Shown: positions 1-8,706, numbered from the stretch's first letter. The stretch: 64,000 bases of DNA from Flavobacteriaceae bacterium UBA3611 (GCA_002375495.1 DFLU01000012.1:223999-287998); one strand, 5' to 3'. The notes: a model not told the origin generated them from the letters alone. A program made the numbers and translations.

Positions 1-82
1 GTTCGCGATCTATTTCAGACTGCAACCACGCGCGTTTTATGTCTTTATCGAGCTCGTCAAAAGAAGTGTATTTTTTATTCAT
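1..82 (-). CDS. N-terminus of a small DUF6327-like protein (runs off the left edge)
   Basis: Only the first 27 codons are visible, starting from an ATG at 82 and beginning MNKKYTSFDELDKDIKRAWL. The start overlaps the last codons of the upstream holin-like gene by 8 nt, so the two are probably translationally coupled. In Flavobacteria a short protein of this type commonly follows the YtxH and holin-like genes; that link is from memory of the cluster and was not searched. The function of the family is unknown. Confidence 0.6.
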   Translation of the reverse strand, partial: MNKKYTSFDELDKDIKRAWLQSEIDRE

Positions 83-524
83 GGTTGGCAGCTTTATTAA
101 AGGAAATATCTTCGGGAGAAACATTTTCGTCATTATACAAGAACTCTGTTTCGGCTTCAGAGGCTTTTTCTTCTTCGTCTTCGACAACTAATTCTGAAAA
201 TTTAGAGAGAATACTTTTGTCGATGTGACTTTTTCCGAAGAAAAGAATCAACAAAAATATCACTAGATAAAACACACCTACTATAAAAAAGCCTGTAAGC
301 ATACTTTCGAATATCTTGCCTAGCCACATAGCCACTCCAAATGATATAAAAATTAAAAACATCATGAAAATGCCGCCCAAAATCAACATGTTGATTAGGG
401 AAGTGGCAAACTTCATAGCATTCTTAAAAAGGCGGAGCTTGTAATACTCCGCCGTGCTTTTAATATACTCTTGAATTTTGTTTCCTGTCTCGCCGAGATG
501 GTCTGTAAGGTTGCTTAATGGCAT
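75..524 (-). CDS. Holin-superfamily-like two-pass membrane protein
   Basis: This 149-residue protein has an amphipathic N-terminus, two hydrophobic segments at about residues 44-68 and 76-97, and an acidic C-terminal tail. That is the layout of the proteins annotated as 'phage holin family' in Bacteroidetes. No phage genes lie nearby, so a cell-lysis role is unlikely; it is more plausibly a chromosomal inner-membrane or stress protein. It sits 1 nt downstream of the YtxH gene and overlaps the next gene by 8 nt, so the three form one minus-strand operon. Family placement is by layout and context. Confidence 0.75.
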   Translation of the reverse strand: MPLSNLTDHLGETGNKIQEYIKSTAEYYKLRLFKNAMKFATSLINMLILGGIFMMFLIFISFGVAMWLGKIFESMLTGFFIVGVFYLVIFLLILFFGKSHIDKSILSKFSELVVEDEEEKASEAETEFLYNDENVSPEDISFNKAANHE

Positions 525-525
525 C

Positions 526-888
526 TTACGCTGTTGTTTTCTTGGTCGTAGTGGTTGGTTCTTTCTGCAATTTTGCGTTCTGTTTACGCAATGCTTCCAG
601 TTTGTCTTCCATCGCTAAAAGAATGTCATCTGCTTTGTAGCTTGCAGACGATAAGGTGTCTTCTAATTTTTGTTCAAAACTAGTGCGGGCTTGTTGTGCT
701 TTCTCACTTAGATTAGATGTTGTAGTCTGAATCTGTTTCTTCATACGCTTCTGTGCTTTTTTGCGTTCTTTGTCAATTTTATTACGAGTTTTTGACCCTT
801 TGTCTGGTGCGTACAAAATACCAATTCCAGCGCCAATAGCTGCGCCAGTTAGTAAAGCAAGTATGGTTTGTCCTGTGTTAGATGCCAT
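526..888 (-). CDS. YtxH domain-containing protein
   Basis: The 120-residue protein starts with a glycine-rich membrane segment (about residues 8-26, ending in GILYAPDKGSKTR), which is the YtxH signature. A lysine- and glutamine-rich coiled coil follows to the C-terminus. YtxH-type proteins are small membrane-anchored proteins linked to general stress in Bacillus; their molecular role is not known. Here it is the promoter-proximal gene of a three-gene minus-strand operon with the holin-like protein. The ATG at 888 is the only good start. Confidence 0.85.
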   Translation of the reverse strand: MASNTGQTILALLTGAAIGAGIGILYAPDKGSKTRNKIDKERKKAQKRMKKQIQTTTSNLSEKAQQARTSFEQKLEDTLSSASYKADDILLAMEDKLEALRKQNAKLQKEPTTTTKKTTA

Positions 889-1083
889 GTGTTTATTTTA
901 TTTAGTTGTTTTTAAATTATTACGTTTCCTAACAAAGATAATGCAAGAAATAACGGATGCTTGTTAACAACCGGTTAATACCGAAAACACAAATGATAAA
1001 GCTTTCTTAAAAAGACTGTTTTACTGCCAATTTTCATTAAAAAAAACAAAAAATTAGCAAGTAAACTCTTAAAATTAAATGGG

Positions 1084-2763
1084 TTATTCTTCAATCTTAG
1101 CCCAAGAATCCCGCAGCGGTACCGTACGGTTAAATACTTTATGGGTAGCCGTTGAGTCACGATCTACCGTAAAATAGCCCAATCGCTGAAACTGTACTGT
1201 TTCTTCTACTTCCCGTTCTGCCAGGCTAGGTTCTGCATAGCCGGTAATTACTTCGAGCGATGATGGATTTATTAGATCTATAAAGTCTCTGTCTTTGTCT
1301 CCATCTGGCGATGCCTCTGTAAACAAACGATCATACAAACGGACCTCAATGGGTAACGCATGAGTTACTGAAACCCAATGCAGGGTGCCCTTTACTTTTC
1401 TGAGGGAAGCCTCTGTTCCACTGCCGCTACGGCTGTCGGTATCATACGTACAATGTACTTCCACGATGTTTCCATCGTCATCTTTTATGGCCTTTTCTGC
1501 CTTGATGATGTACGCGTTTTTTAATCGTACTTCGCCACCCAATTTTAGACGGAAAAACTTTCGGTTCGCCTCTTCTTTAAAGTCGTCTTTTTCAATATAA
1601 ATTTCTCGACTAAACGGTACTTTTCTGCTTCCCGCAGCTTCATCGCCCGGATTGTTCTCTGCATCAAGCCATTCTTCTTCACCCTCTGGATAATTTGTAA
1701 TCACGACTTTTAAAGGGTCTAACACTGCCATGACCCGATCGGCCTTTTTGTTCAGGTCTTCCCGAACATTGTATTCCAGATGTGAAACGTCGATTAGGTT
1801 TTCGCGTTTTCCTACCCCCACGCTATCAGCAAAATTCCGAATGGAATCTGGTGTATATCCACGACGACGCAGTCCTGAAATCGTAGGCATACGCGGATCA
1901 TCCCAGCCAGTTACAACCCCTTCTTCTACCAGTTTCGCCAATTTCCGCTTGCTCACCACCGTATGACTTAAGTTTCTACGTGCAAATTCACGTTGCTTAG
2001 GGCGTAATTTATCACTTTCGTGTACTTTATCTAGAAACCAATCGTAAAGCTCTCTATGCGGCAGAAATTCGAGCGTACAGAAACTGTGTGAAACCTGCTC
2101 CATGTAATCACTTTCACCATGGGTCCAGTCGTACATCGGGAAAATTTTCCAATCGGTGCCGGTTCTATGGTGGTGTTTGTGCAATACGCGGTACATCACT
2201 GGGTCTCTCATGAGCATATTTCCAGAGGCCATGTCAATTTTGGCTCGTAGTACGTGCTCGCCTTCACCCACTTCGCCATTTTTCATTTTTTCGAAGAGTT
2301 CTAAACTTTCTTCAACTGGTCTGTCGCGGAACGGACTGGGCACACCGGGTTCGTTGGGAGTACCCTTCTGAAGGGCAATCTGTTCAGAAGTTTGTGAATC
2401 TACGTAGGCATGGCCGTCTTTTATAAGTTGAACTGCCCAATCGTATAACTGCTGAAAATAATCTGAAGCATAACACTCTTGGTCCCATTCAAAGCCAAGC
2501 CAAGTAATATCACGCTTTATGGCGTCTACAAATTCCTGTTCTTCTTTTGCAGGATTGGTATCGTCAAACCGAAGGTTTACAGGTGCATTATATCGCAAAC
2601 CCAGACCAAAGTTCAAGCAAATGGCCGAAGCATGGCCAATATGTAAATAGCCGTTCGGTTCTGGTGGAAACCGAAACCGAAGGTCTTCTTTCGAGTAGCC
2701 CTCTTTTAAATCATCTTCGATGATGTGTTCAATAAAATTAAGCGATGTGGTATCTTCTGCCAT
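1084..2763 (-). CDS. glnS: Glutamine--tRNA ligase
   Basis: GlnRS attaches glutamine to tRNA-Gln in the cytoplasm. The 559-residue protein has the class I signature PPEPNGYLHIGH at about 33-44 and a KMSKS-type loop (VSKRKL) near the middle. Downstream lies the two-barrel anticodon-binding half with GTLHWVS and ALPIEVRLYDRLF. The frame is open for 32 more codons upstream, but they would run across the -7 box and into the divergent folB gene. The ATG at 2763 gives the usual family length and the expected start. It is transcribed alone, divergently from folB. Confidence 0.97.
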   Translation of the reverse strand: MAEDTTSLNFIEHIIEDDLKEGYSKEDLRFRFPPEPNGYLHIGHASAICLNFGLGLRYNAPVNLRFDDTNPAKEEQEFVDAIKRDITWLGFEWDQECYASDYFQQLYDWAVQLIKDGHAYVDSQTSEQIALQKGTPNEPGVPSPFRDRPVEESLELFEKMKNGEVGEGEHVLRAKIDMASGNMLMRDPVMYRVLHKHHHRTGTDWKIFPMYDWTHGESDYMEQVSHSFCTLEFLPHRELYDWFLDKVHESDKLRPKQREFARRNLSHTVVSKRKLAKLVEEGVVTGWDDPRMPTISGLRRRGYTPDSIRNFADSVGVGKRENLIDVSHLEYNVREDLNKKADRVMAVLDPLKVVITNYPEGEEEWLDAENNPGDEAAGSRKVPFSREIYIEKDDFKEEANRKFFRLKLGGEVRLKNAYIIKAEKAIKDDDGNIVEVHCTYDTDSRSGSGTEASLRKVKGTLHWVSVTHALPIEVRLYDRLFTEASPDGDKDRDFIDLINPSSLEVITGYAEPSLAEREVEETVQFQRLGYFTVDRDSTATHKVFNRTVPLRDSWAKIEE

Positions 2764-2781
2764 AGCATTTCTATAAGACCG

Positions 2782-2789
2782 CAAAGGTA
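2782..2789 (-). promoter_or_regulatory. glnS promoter -7 box
   Basis: On the minus strand this reads TACCTTTG, a perfect match to the Bacteroidetes TAnnTTTG box, 18 bases upstream of the glnS ATG. No clear TTG -33 element is visible. Seven bases separate it from the oppositely directed folB box. Confidence 0.65.
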
Positions 2790-2796
2790 AAAAAAG

Positions 2797-2804
2797 TATC
2801 TTTG
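2797..2804 (+). promoter_or_regulatory. folB promoter -7 box
   Basis: Reads TATCTTTG, matching the Bacteroidetes -7 consensus TAnnTTTG, 14 bases before the folB start. The transcript would have a leader of under ten bases. It is placed back to back with the glnS box. Confidence 0.65.
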
Positions 2805-2818
2805 TAAAAAGCGACTCT

Positions 2819-3184
2819 ATGGGCACAATACGACTTAAAAACATTCGCATATTCACCAATCACGGATGTTTGATTGAAGAAGAAAAAATAGGTAGCGATT
2901 ATTTGGTAAATTTAAAGGTAGAAGCCAATTTAGCTACTGCTGCAACAAGCGATCATTTAAAGGATACAGTAGATTATGTGCACTTGCAACATATCGTAAA
3001 ATCTGAGATGGCCATGCGAAGCAAGCTCCTAGAACATGTAGGGCAACGTATTATCGATCGTATTTTTTCTGAAATTTCCTTGGTAACACAAGCTGAAGTT
3101 GCCATTTCAAAGTTAAACCCACCTATTGGTGGTGATGTAGCGGAAGTAGAAGTGACCATGAGCGGAACGCGAGAAGCAAGCTAA
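2819..3184 (+). CDS. folB: Dihydroneopterin aldolase
   Basis: FolB converts 7,8-dihydroneopterin to 6-hydroxymethyl-dihydropterin plus glycolaldehyde in folate synthesis. The 121-residue length is normal for the family. Visible hallmarks are an early IRLKNIRIFTNHGCLIEEE segment containing the conserved Glu, DTVDYVHL in the middle, LLEHVGQRIIDRI, and the C-terminal KLNPPIGGDVAEVEV. It is a lone plus-strand gene, divergent from glnS and followed by tRNA-Cys. Other folate genes are not in the window. Confidence 0.93.
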   Translation: MGTIRLKNIRIFTNHGCLIEEEKIGSDYLVNLKVEANLATAATSDHLKDTVDYVHLQHIVKSEMAMRSKLLEHVGQRIIDRIFSEISLVTQAEVAISKLNPPIGGDVAEVEVTMSGTREAS

Positions 3185-3201
3185 AAGACTGCTTAAATTA
3201 A

Positions 3202-3233
3202 TTGCTCCCTATTGTATTAAATTTCTATATTTG
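3202..3233 (+). promoter_or_regulatory. tRNA-Cys promoter
   Basis: A TTG at 3202-3204 and a perfect TATATTTG -7 box at 3226-3233 are separated by 21 bases. Initiation about 6 nt past the box would fall just before the mature tRNA end at 3246. This is one of the cleanest promoters in the window and helps calibrate the others. Confidence 0.75.
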
Positions 3234-3245
3234 CCCTTCAGTATT

Positions 3246-3316
3246 GGCATCATGGCCGAGTGGCTAGGCAGAGGTCTGCAAAACCTTCTACAGCGGTTCG
3301 AATCCGCTTGATGCCT
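3246..3316 (+). tRNA. tRNA-Cys (GCA)
   Basis: A complete cloverleaf can be drawn. The acceptor stem pairs GGCATCA with TGATGCC (7 bp), the D stem GCC with GGC, the anticodon stem GAGGT with ACCTT around loop CTGCAAA, and the T stem AGCGG with CCGCT around TTCGAAT. The anticodon GCA is at 3278-3280 and the discriminator base is T, both as expected for cysteine. The 3' CCA is not encoded. Confidence 0.97.
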
Positions 3317-3317
3317 C

Positions 3318-3350
3318 AAAAAACCCAACTTTTTTAAGGTTGGGTTTTTT
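3318..3350 (+). terminator. Rho-independent terminator after tRNA-Cys
   Basis: A 9-bp stem, AAACCCAAC (3321-3329) with GTTGGGTTT (3339-3347), is followed by a T run. The leading A run means it could also stop transcription of the converging LysE-type gene, whose stop codon lies just downstream. Confidence 0.85.
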
Positions 3351-3372
3351 ATTTTTATAACTTTTTCAGAAA

Positions 3373-4098
3373 TTATTGTAAGTCAATTACTTCTTCTTCA
3401 ACAGGGGGTATGGGTTTATCTATTGGTAATTGATTGCTTGGTATCTTTTCGAGTCCGCGCTGTACTTGATCTGGGAAAATTCCTTCCACCAACAAAAAGA
3501 GTCCGAAAACCGCAATTAAAACACTTACCCATTTCTTGGTACGGAAGATGAACCTTGGGGTCATTTTGCTTTTCAATTTTTTTGCCAAGGCAATTTTCAA
3601 CAAATCTGTGGCAAAAAACACAATGAGTACGGTACTTAAAAAAAGAATCACCCCATTTTCTGAGGAGGTGAGTGCATTTGCCATGATAATGGTTGCAATC
3701 CATCCTGCAAGTACTCCAAAGTTTACGAAATTGAGTAGAAAGCCTTTTAGAAAAAGTCCGCCAAGGTTTTTTTTCACCTTAACCGCATAGTGTTCCCGTA
3801 CGATTTTGATCCAATTTTTGGAGGTTCTAATGTAAGAAATTACACCATAAGCAATCAGCACTACACCACCAAAGATGAGCAACCCCGGATCGTCTTTAAC
3901 GCGTTCTAAAATTTTACTGGTACTGAAATAAGCGATGACAATAAAGATGATATCTGCCGTCATGGCTCCAAGATCGAAGAAAACGCCAGCTTTAAAGCCT
4001 TTGGTGATGCTTGTTTCTATAAGTGTAAAGAAAACTGGTCCTACTGCAAAAGCAAGTAGAAAACCATAGAAAGCCGCATATCCAATACCATCGAACAT
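3373..4098 (-). CDS. LysE/RhtB-family exporter
   Basis: This 241-residue membrane protein has about six hydrophobic segments. It has the LysE-family N-terminal pattern: a first helix ending FAVGPVFFTLIETSITKG, followed by AGVFFDLGAMTADIIFI. The family exports amino acids or other small solutes across the inner membrane; the substrate here cannot be told. A Pro/acidic C-terminal tail (PIPPVEEEV) follows the last helix. It converges on tRNA-Cys and lies 55 bases downstream of rnr on the same strand, so the two may be cotranscribed. Confidence 0.85.
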   Translation of the reverse strand: MFDGIGYAAFYGFLLAFAVGPVFFTLIETSITKGFKAGVFFDLGAMTADIIFIVIAYFSTSKILERVKDDPGLLIFGGVVLIAYGVISYIRTSKNWIKIVREHYAVKVKKNLGGLFLKGFLLNFVNFGVLAGWIATIIMANALTSSENGVILFLSTVLIVFFATDLLKIALAKKLKSKMTPRFIFRTKKWVSVLIAVFGLFLLVEGIFPDQVQRGLEKIPSNQLPIDKPIPPVEEEVIDLQ

Positions 4099-4153
4099 AA
4101 ATGTAAAAGTACAAAGAATTGATTGGTTGTTGCGCTGCTTCGTTTATTGTTTT

Positions 4154-6382
4154 TTATGCGTCATGGTGACCCAACATAATAAAGTCTAAGTGTTTTTTTA
4201 CTAAATCTGCATTCTTCACCTTAACGTTTACTTCATCTCCTAACACGTATGTATTTTTGGTACGTTGCCCAACCACGGCGTAGTTTTCTTTATCAAATTC
4301 GTAATGGTCGTCGTTTAGGTCTTGTAGACGTACCATTCCTTCGCATTTATTCGAGATGATTTCAACATAAATACCCCATTCAGTAACTCCAGAGATCACC
4401 CCGACAAATTCTTCATCTTTATGGTCTTGCATGTATTTTACCTGCATGTACTTGATGCTATCCCTTTCAGCATTGGTGGCAAGTATTTCCATTTCGGTAC
4501 TGTGGCCACATTTTTCTTCATACACTTCATCTTTTGCACTGTCTTTTTTATCGAGATAGCGTTGTAAGAGTCGGTGAACCATCACATCAGGATACCTTCT
4601 AATGGGTGAGGTAAAATGTGTATAGTAATCGAATGCCAAACCATAATGCCCAATATTATGCACGGTGTATTGTGCCTTGCTCATGGTTCGGATGGCGATG
4701 GTATCGATCATATTCTGTTCTTTTTTACCTTGCACATCTTTCAATAGCTTATTCATAGAAGCCGCTGTTGTTTTCCTGTCGCGGGTATCCATTTTGTAAC
4801 CGAACTGGCGGATAATATTTTCGAGTGCAGCAATCTTTTCATCGTCGGGTTCGTCATGAACTCGATACACAAACGTCTTTTTCGGATTTTGCTTTCCGAT
4901 AAATTCGGCAACACTTCTATTGGCCAACAACATAAATTCTTCAATAAGTTTGTTGGCATCTTTACTTTCCTTGAAATACACGCCCTCCGGATTGCTATTG
5001 TCGTCTAAGATAAATTTTACTTCCACCTTATCGAATGAAATAGCTCCTGCATGCATTCGTTTTTTACGAAGAATTTTCGCCATACGGTCCATTTCCAAAA
5101 TAGCTTCGGCAATGGGTTGGTCTACTTGGTATTCTTTACCCGTGATCGATATGTTAGCGGGAATGGTTCTGTTAGCGGTGTCGTTGAGAGCCTCAGACGC
5201 CTTACCTTCATTAAGTTCAATAATTTGTTGGGCCTCTTCATAGGCAAATCGGGCATCAGAATAGGTAACTGTTCTACCGAACCATTTTTTAATGACCTCT
5301 GCTTTTTTATTCATTTCAAACACCGCAGAAAAGGTATATTTCTCTTCATGTGGACGTAATGAACAAGCGTTATTCGATAAAATTTCTGGCAACATAGGTA
5401 CTACGCGATCTACCAAATACACTGAAGTAGCACGCTCATACGCTTCATCGTCTAAGAGCGTACCGGGTTTTACATAATGGCTAACATCTGCAATATGGAT
5501 TCCTATTTCGTAGTTTCCGTTTTCCAAAACCTCAAAACTCAGCGCATCGTCAAAATCTTTAGCATCTTTCGGATCAATCGTAAACGTAAGTGTTTTACGC
5601 ATATCGCGCCTGTTTTTGATTTCATCTGCTTGGATGCTCGTATCTAAATCGTTTGCATAGGCTTCTACTTCATGTGGAAATTCGTACGGAAGGCCGTACT
5701 GCGCTAGGATGGCATGTATTTCGGTATTGTGCTCACCAGGTTTACCCAATACTTTTATCACACTTCCTAAAGGAGATTCAGAATGCGCTTCCCAACCTTC
5801 CATTTTAACCAGTACTTTATCACCATTTTCGGCAGCTCCAATTTTACTCTTCGGAACAAAAATATCGGTATACATACTATAGCCTTGGCATTCTACAAAA
5901 GCAAATTTGTCTGAAATCTGGATGGTACCGACAAATTCGGTTCGTTTCCGCTGAATGATTTTGGTAACTTCCCCTTCCATTCTTCCGCCGCGCTTCCGCT
6001 TAAACACATACACTTCTACAGTATCTCCGTTCAGCGCCTTATTCAAGTTTTTGTTTGAAACTTTTATATCGTCCTCGAGTCCGTCTACGATTACAAATCC
6101 GCGACCACGTCCTGTAATGTCCATGATTCCGGTATGGTAATTTTTGGAAGGCGTAAGGATATATTTACCGCGTTCAATTTCTTGAATTTCTCCTTTCGAC
6201 TGCAGCGCTTTTAAATTTTTTATGATTTGGTTACGGCTACTTGGGTCGTCAACACCCAGCTTTGCGGCAATTTGTTTGTAATTAAAAGGTTTTGAATGGT
6301 CTTTACGCAGTATTGCTAAAATACTGTTTGAAAGTCCTTCTATTTTATTGTTATTTCTTCTACGTTTTTTACGTTTCGGCAT
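4154..6382 (-). CDS. rnr: Ribonuclease R
   Basis: RNase R is a 3'-5' exoribonuclease that degrades structured RNA and takes part in rRNA and mRNA quality control. The 742-residue protein starts with a Lys/Arg-rich stretch and a winged-helix domain (about 20-75). Cold-shock-type OB folds come next, then the RNB catalytic domain with the metal-binding TIDPKDAKDFDDALS motif near 270. A C-terminal S1 domain (about 650-725) completes it. The length is typical and the ATG at 6382 is clear. It is divergent from a DUF2007 gene. Confidence 0.96.
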   Translation of the reverse strand: MPKRKKRRRNNNKIEGLSNSILAILRKDHSKPFNYKQIAAKLGVDDPSSRNQIIKNLKALQSKGEIQEIERGKYILTPSKNYHTGIMDITGRGRGFVIVDGLEDDIKVSNKNLNKALNGDTVEVYVFKRKRGGRMEGEVTKIIQRKRTEFVGTIQISDKFAFVECQGYSMYTDIFVPKSKIGAAENGDKVLVKMEGWEAHSESPLGSVIKVLGKPGEHNTEIHAILAQYGLPYEFPHEVEAYANDLDTSIQADEIKNRRDMRKTLTFTIDPKDAKDFDDALSFEVLENGNYEIGIHIADVSHYVKPGTLLDDEAYERATSVYLVDRVVPMLPEILSNNACSLRPHEEKYTFSAVFEMNKKAEVIKKWFGRTVTYSDARFAYEEAQQIIELNEGKASEALNDTANRTIPANISITGKEYQVDQPIAEAILEMDRMAKILRKKRMHAGAISFDKVEVKFILDDNSNPEGVYFKESKDANKLIEEFMLLANRSVAEFIGKQNPKKTFVYRVHDEPDDEKIAALENIIRQFGYKMDTRDRKTTAASMNKLLKDVQGKKEQNMIDTIAIRTMSKAQYTVHNIGHYGLAFDYYTHFTSPIRRYPDVMVHRLLQRYLDKKDSAKDEVYEEKCGHSTEMEILATNAERDSIKYMQVKYMQDHKDEEFVGVISGVTEWGIYVEIISNKCEGMVRLQDLNDDHYEFDKENYAVVGQRTKNTYVLGDEVNVKVKNADLVKKHLDFIMLGHHDA

Positions 6383-6482
6383 GGTTTTCTCTTAGATTAG
6401 GTAAAAGTACTATTAATAAAACAAGATGTAGTTTTCATTGTGAAAGATTTAGTACCTTGTTATATCCTAGTGTGTTAGTGCT

Positions 6483-6722
6483 ATGAACAATTATCAACTT
6501 ATTGCAATTTTCACGTATGCCAGTGAATATACGGTGCTTCGCCATTTATTACAACAGGCAGAAATTCGCTTTGTTTTTCAGAATGAAACTATGATTAGTG
6601 TGCTCCCTTTCCACAGCAATGCGATAGGCGGAATTCGATTATTGGTGCATCGGGAAGATGTAGCAGAAGCGACTGAGATTCTCAATAACCTGAACAATCC
6701 TTCGTCGTTGAGAATTGTTTGA
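6483..6722 (+). CDS. DUF2007 family protein
   Basis: This 79-residue protein has the simple DUF2007 pattern: an initial beta strand, TYASEYTVLRHLLQQAEI (a helix that scans for a change), then FQNETMISVLPF, IGGIRLLVHREDVAEATEIL. DUF2007 proteins are labelled putative signal-transducing proteins, but no partner is established. It is a single plus-strand gene divergent from rnr. The 550 bases behind it carry no gene. Confidence 0.85.
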   Translation: MNNYQLIAIFTYASEYTVLRHLLQQAEIRFVFQNETMISVLPFHSNAIGGIRLLVHREDVAEATEILNNLNNPSSLRIV

Positions 6723-7275
6723 TTTTTCTTTTGAAATTTTAGTTATCCCACTTTTCAACAATTATATATACATCATTTCTTTTTTTCTAAATTTTTAAAA
6801 ATAAAATGATGGTTATGATAGGGTGTTAACAAAGGGTATAACTTTTTGATGTTTTATTTTGTTTTCAATTTACTACCTTTTCTATACGGGTTGTTAACAT
6901 ACTTTTAAGAAGGGTGTTTCGTTTAAAATGAAGTATTTAGTATACACTATGAACAACTGTTCACAACCGATGTTGACAACCAATTTTTAATAGTATTTTG
7001 AAAAATTATTGTTTGAAAACAACTTTTTTTAGAGGATAACTCACTCAAAAATGAAAGACTTATTTCTTGTAAGTTCCAACTTAAAAAGCATATTGGAAAT
7101 ACTTTGTTACCTCGCAACTTTTTTTGTCGAATTCCAACTAACAAATATCAACAATGTTATTAACTAAAACATCAACCAAAGGTTAAGAAAAGGGAATCAT
7201 TGTATTTCAATACTATATCAGTAAAGTATTTATAAAATTGAAATAGATAGTATCTTTGTACAAAAGATACCTACC
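6723..7275. other. AT-rich non-coding gap, candidate replication origin (oriC)
   Basis: No convincing gene lies here. The stretch is clearly richer in A+T than its surroundings. It holds several words close to the DnaA box TTATCCACA: TTTTCAACA at 6752-6760, TTGTCAACA on the minus strand at 6971-6979, ATATCAACA at 7145-7153 and AGAGGATAA at 7031-7039. The first three share nTnTCAACA. TGTTAACA occurs at 6824-6831 and again at 6892-6899, and a long A/T block at about 6760-6810 could unwind. dnaA is not in the window. The right end carries the rpiB promoter. Confidence 0.4.
7251..7258 (+). promoter_or_regulatory. rpiB promoter -7 box
   Basis: TATCTTTG matches the Bacteroidetes TAnnTTTG box and lies 17 bases before the rpiB ATG. 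The -33 region is only weakly matched (TTTATAAA around 7230). Confidence 0.6.
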
Positions 7276-7707
7276 ATGAAAATCGCCATCGGAAACGACC
7301 ACGCCGGACCAGAATATAAATTTGCTATCGTAGCGCTCTTGGAGAATCGCGGCATCGAAGTAAAAAACTACGGAACAGATACCCAAGACAGTGTCGATTA
7401 CCCAGATTTTGCAAATCCTGTTTCAAAAGCAGTGAATGATGGGGAGGCAGATTTCGGGATTCTTATCTGCGGAAGTGCCAACGGGGTGGCCATGACCGCT
7501 AATAAATACCCAAAAGTTCGCGCTGGAGTTTGCTGGACCAAAGAAATTACATCACTCACGCGAAGACATAATAATGCAAATATAATCTGCATCCCAGCCC
7601 GTTTTACATCACTTCAACAAGCGGTGGGTATGGTTGAGACTTTTTTAGATACTGATTTTGAAGGTGGACGCCACCAGAACCGTGTTGAGAAAATAGGCTG
7701 TATGTAA
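7276..7707 (+). CDS. rpiB: Ribose-5-phosphate isomerase B
   Basis: RpiB interconverts ribose 5-phosphate and ribulose 5-phosphate in the pentose phosphate pathway. The 143-residue protein begins MKIAIGNDHAG with the substrate-binding Asp-His. The catalytic Cys is at about 65 in ILICGSANGVAM, and RRHNNAN near 97-102 supplies the phosphate-binding and base residues. The anion loop reads GSANGV rather than the common GTGIGM, a variant I associate with this phylum. It stands alone downstream of the AT-rich gap and is followed after 64 bases by the zinc exporter. Confidence 0.95.
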   Translation: MKIAIGNDHAGPEYKFAIVALLENRGIEVKNYGTDTQDSVDYPDFANPVSKAVNDGEADFGILICGSANGVAMTANKYPKVRAGVCWTKEITSLTRRHNNANIICIPARFTSLQQAVGMVETFLDTDFEGGRHQNRVEKIGCM

Positions 7708-7771
7708 TTTTAGTGGTTCTGAGAACCTGTAAGATGATAACATTTTAAAAGATATCTCGTACCTTTAAGGA

Positions 7772-8683
7772 ATGGGTCATAACCATTCTCACTCACATAA
7801 TCACGATCATATAAGGGGTAGAAACTTACTACTCTCTATTGGTCTTAATATACTTATTACCGTTGCCCAAATTATTGGTGGACTCATATCCGGTAGTCTG
7901 TCGTTGCTTAGCGATGCCTTGCACAATTTTAGCGATGTAATCTCTTTAATTGTTAGTTATATTGCCGATAGATATGCTAAAAAAGCCGCTTCATTCGATA
8001 AAACTTTTGGTTATAAACGCGCCGAGATCATTGCGGCTTTTGTGAATGCAGCTACCTTATTAATAGTTGCCATTTATTTAATCTACGAAGCTGTACTTCG
8101 CTTTTTAGATCCCCAGGAAATTGAGAGCGGATTGGTAATTTGGTTGGCCCTACTTGGTATTCTTGCAAATGGTTTTAGTGTGTTGTTGCTACGGAAGAAT
8201 TCACGTGAAAACATGAACATGCGTTCTGCCTACCTTCATTTGTTAACCGATATGTCTGCCAGTGTGGCTGTTTTGGTGGGTGGTTTGCTGATGAAATATT
8301 TCGGTTGGTTTTGGGTAGATGCCTTACTCACTGTGATGATTGCTGTTTATTTGATTTTTATGGGTTACGATTTGCTGAAAAGCAGCTTTAAGATTTTAAT
8401 GCTCTTTACCCCAGACGATATTCAATTAGAAGAATTACGCGAAGCTATTTCCGAAGCACCCGAAATTAAGAATGTGCACCACATGCACATTTGGCAACTC
8501 AATGAAAAAGAAACGCATTTGGAAGCGCACATCGATTTTTTTGAAGATATCACCTTGTCGCAATTTGATGTGATTTTGGATAGGGTAGAGGAGCGGCTTT
8601 TTCACGACTTCGGAATTAACCACGTCAATATTCAACCAGAGTTTAAAAAAGACGACCCGAAAGATGTTATTGTGCAGGATTAA
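7772..8683 (+). CDS. Cation diffusion facilitator (zinc/cobalt/cadmium exporter)
   Basis: CDF proteins exchange cytoplasmic Zn2+ or related metals for protons. This 303-residue protein starts with a His-rich tail (MGHNHSHSHNHDH), a metal-sensing or delivery segment common in CzcD-type members. Six membrane helices follow. The transport-site pairs are visible in TM2 (SDALHNFSD) and TM5 (LHLLTDMSA), the HxxxD arrangement typical of zinc transporters. The C-terminal cytoplasmic domain (about 215-300) has HHMHIWQL and an HINIQPE-type end. It precedes the elaA-like gene by 23 bases, probably in one transcript. Confidence 0.93.
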   Translation: MGHNHSHSHNHDHIRGRNLLLSIGLNILITVAQIIGGLISGSLSLLSDALHNFSDVISLIVSYIADRYAKKAASFDKTFGYKRAEIIAAFVNAATLLIVAIYLIYEAVLRFLDPQEIESGLVIWLALLGILANGFSVLLLRKNSRENMNMRSAYLHLLTDMSASVAVLVGGLLMKYFGWFWVDALLTVMIAVYLIFMGYDLLKSSFKILMLFTPDDIQLEELREAISEAPEIKNVHHMHIWQLNEKETHLEAHIDFFEDITLSQFDVILDRVEERLFHDFGINHVNIQPEFKKDDPKDVIVQD

Positions 8684-8706
8684 CAGGCAATCTGTATTTT
8701 TATAAA

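Noticed and set aside
75..888. Prophage remnant suggested by the holin-like name
   Set aside because: No other phage gene is near. The cluster YtxH/holin-like/DUF6327-like is a chromosomal set in this group.
975..1160. 61-codon ORF at the 3' end of glnS
   Set aside because: It overlaps the conserved C-terminus of glnS in another frame and is Leu/Phe-rich without a motif.
2764..2859. N-terminal extension of glnS
   Set aside because: The extra 32 codons overlap both -7 boxes and the start of folB. The internal ATG gives the family length.
6947..7144. Minus-strand ORF of 65 codons in the AT-rich gap
   Set aside because: Its composition is that of random AT-rich DNA (Leu/Ser/Phe/Lys runs) with no motif, and it overlaps DnaA-box-like words. 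Not called as a gene.
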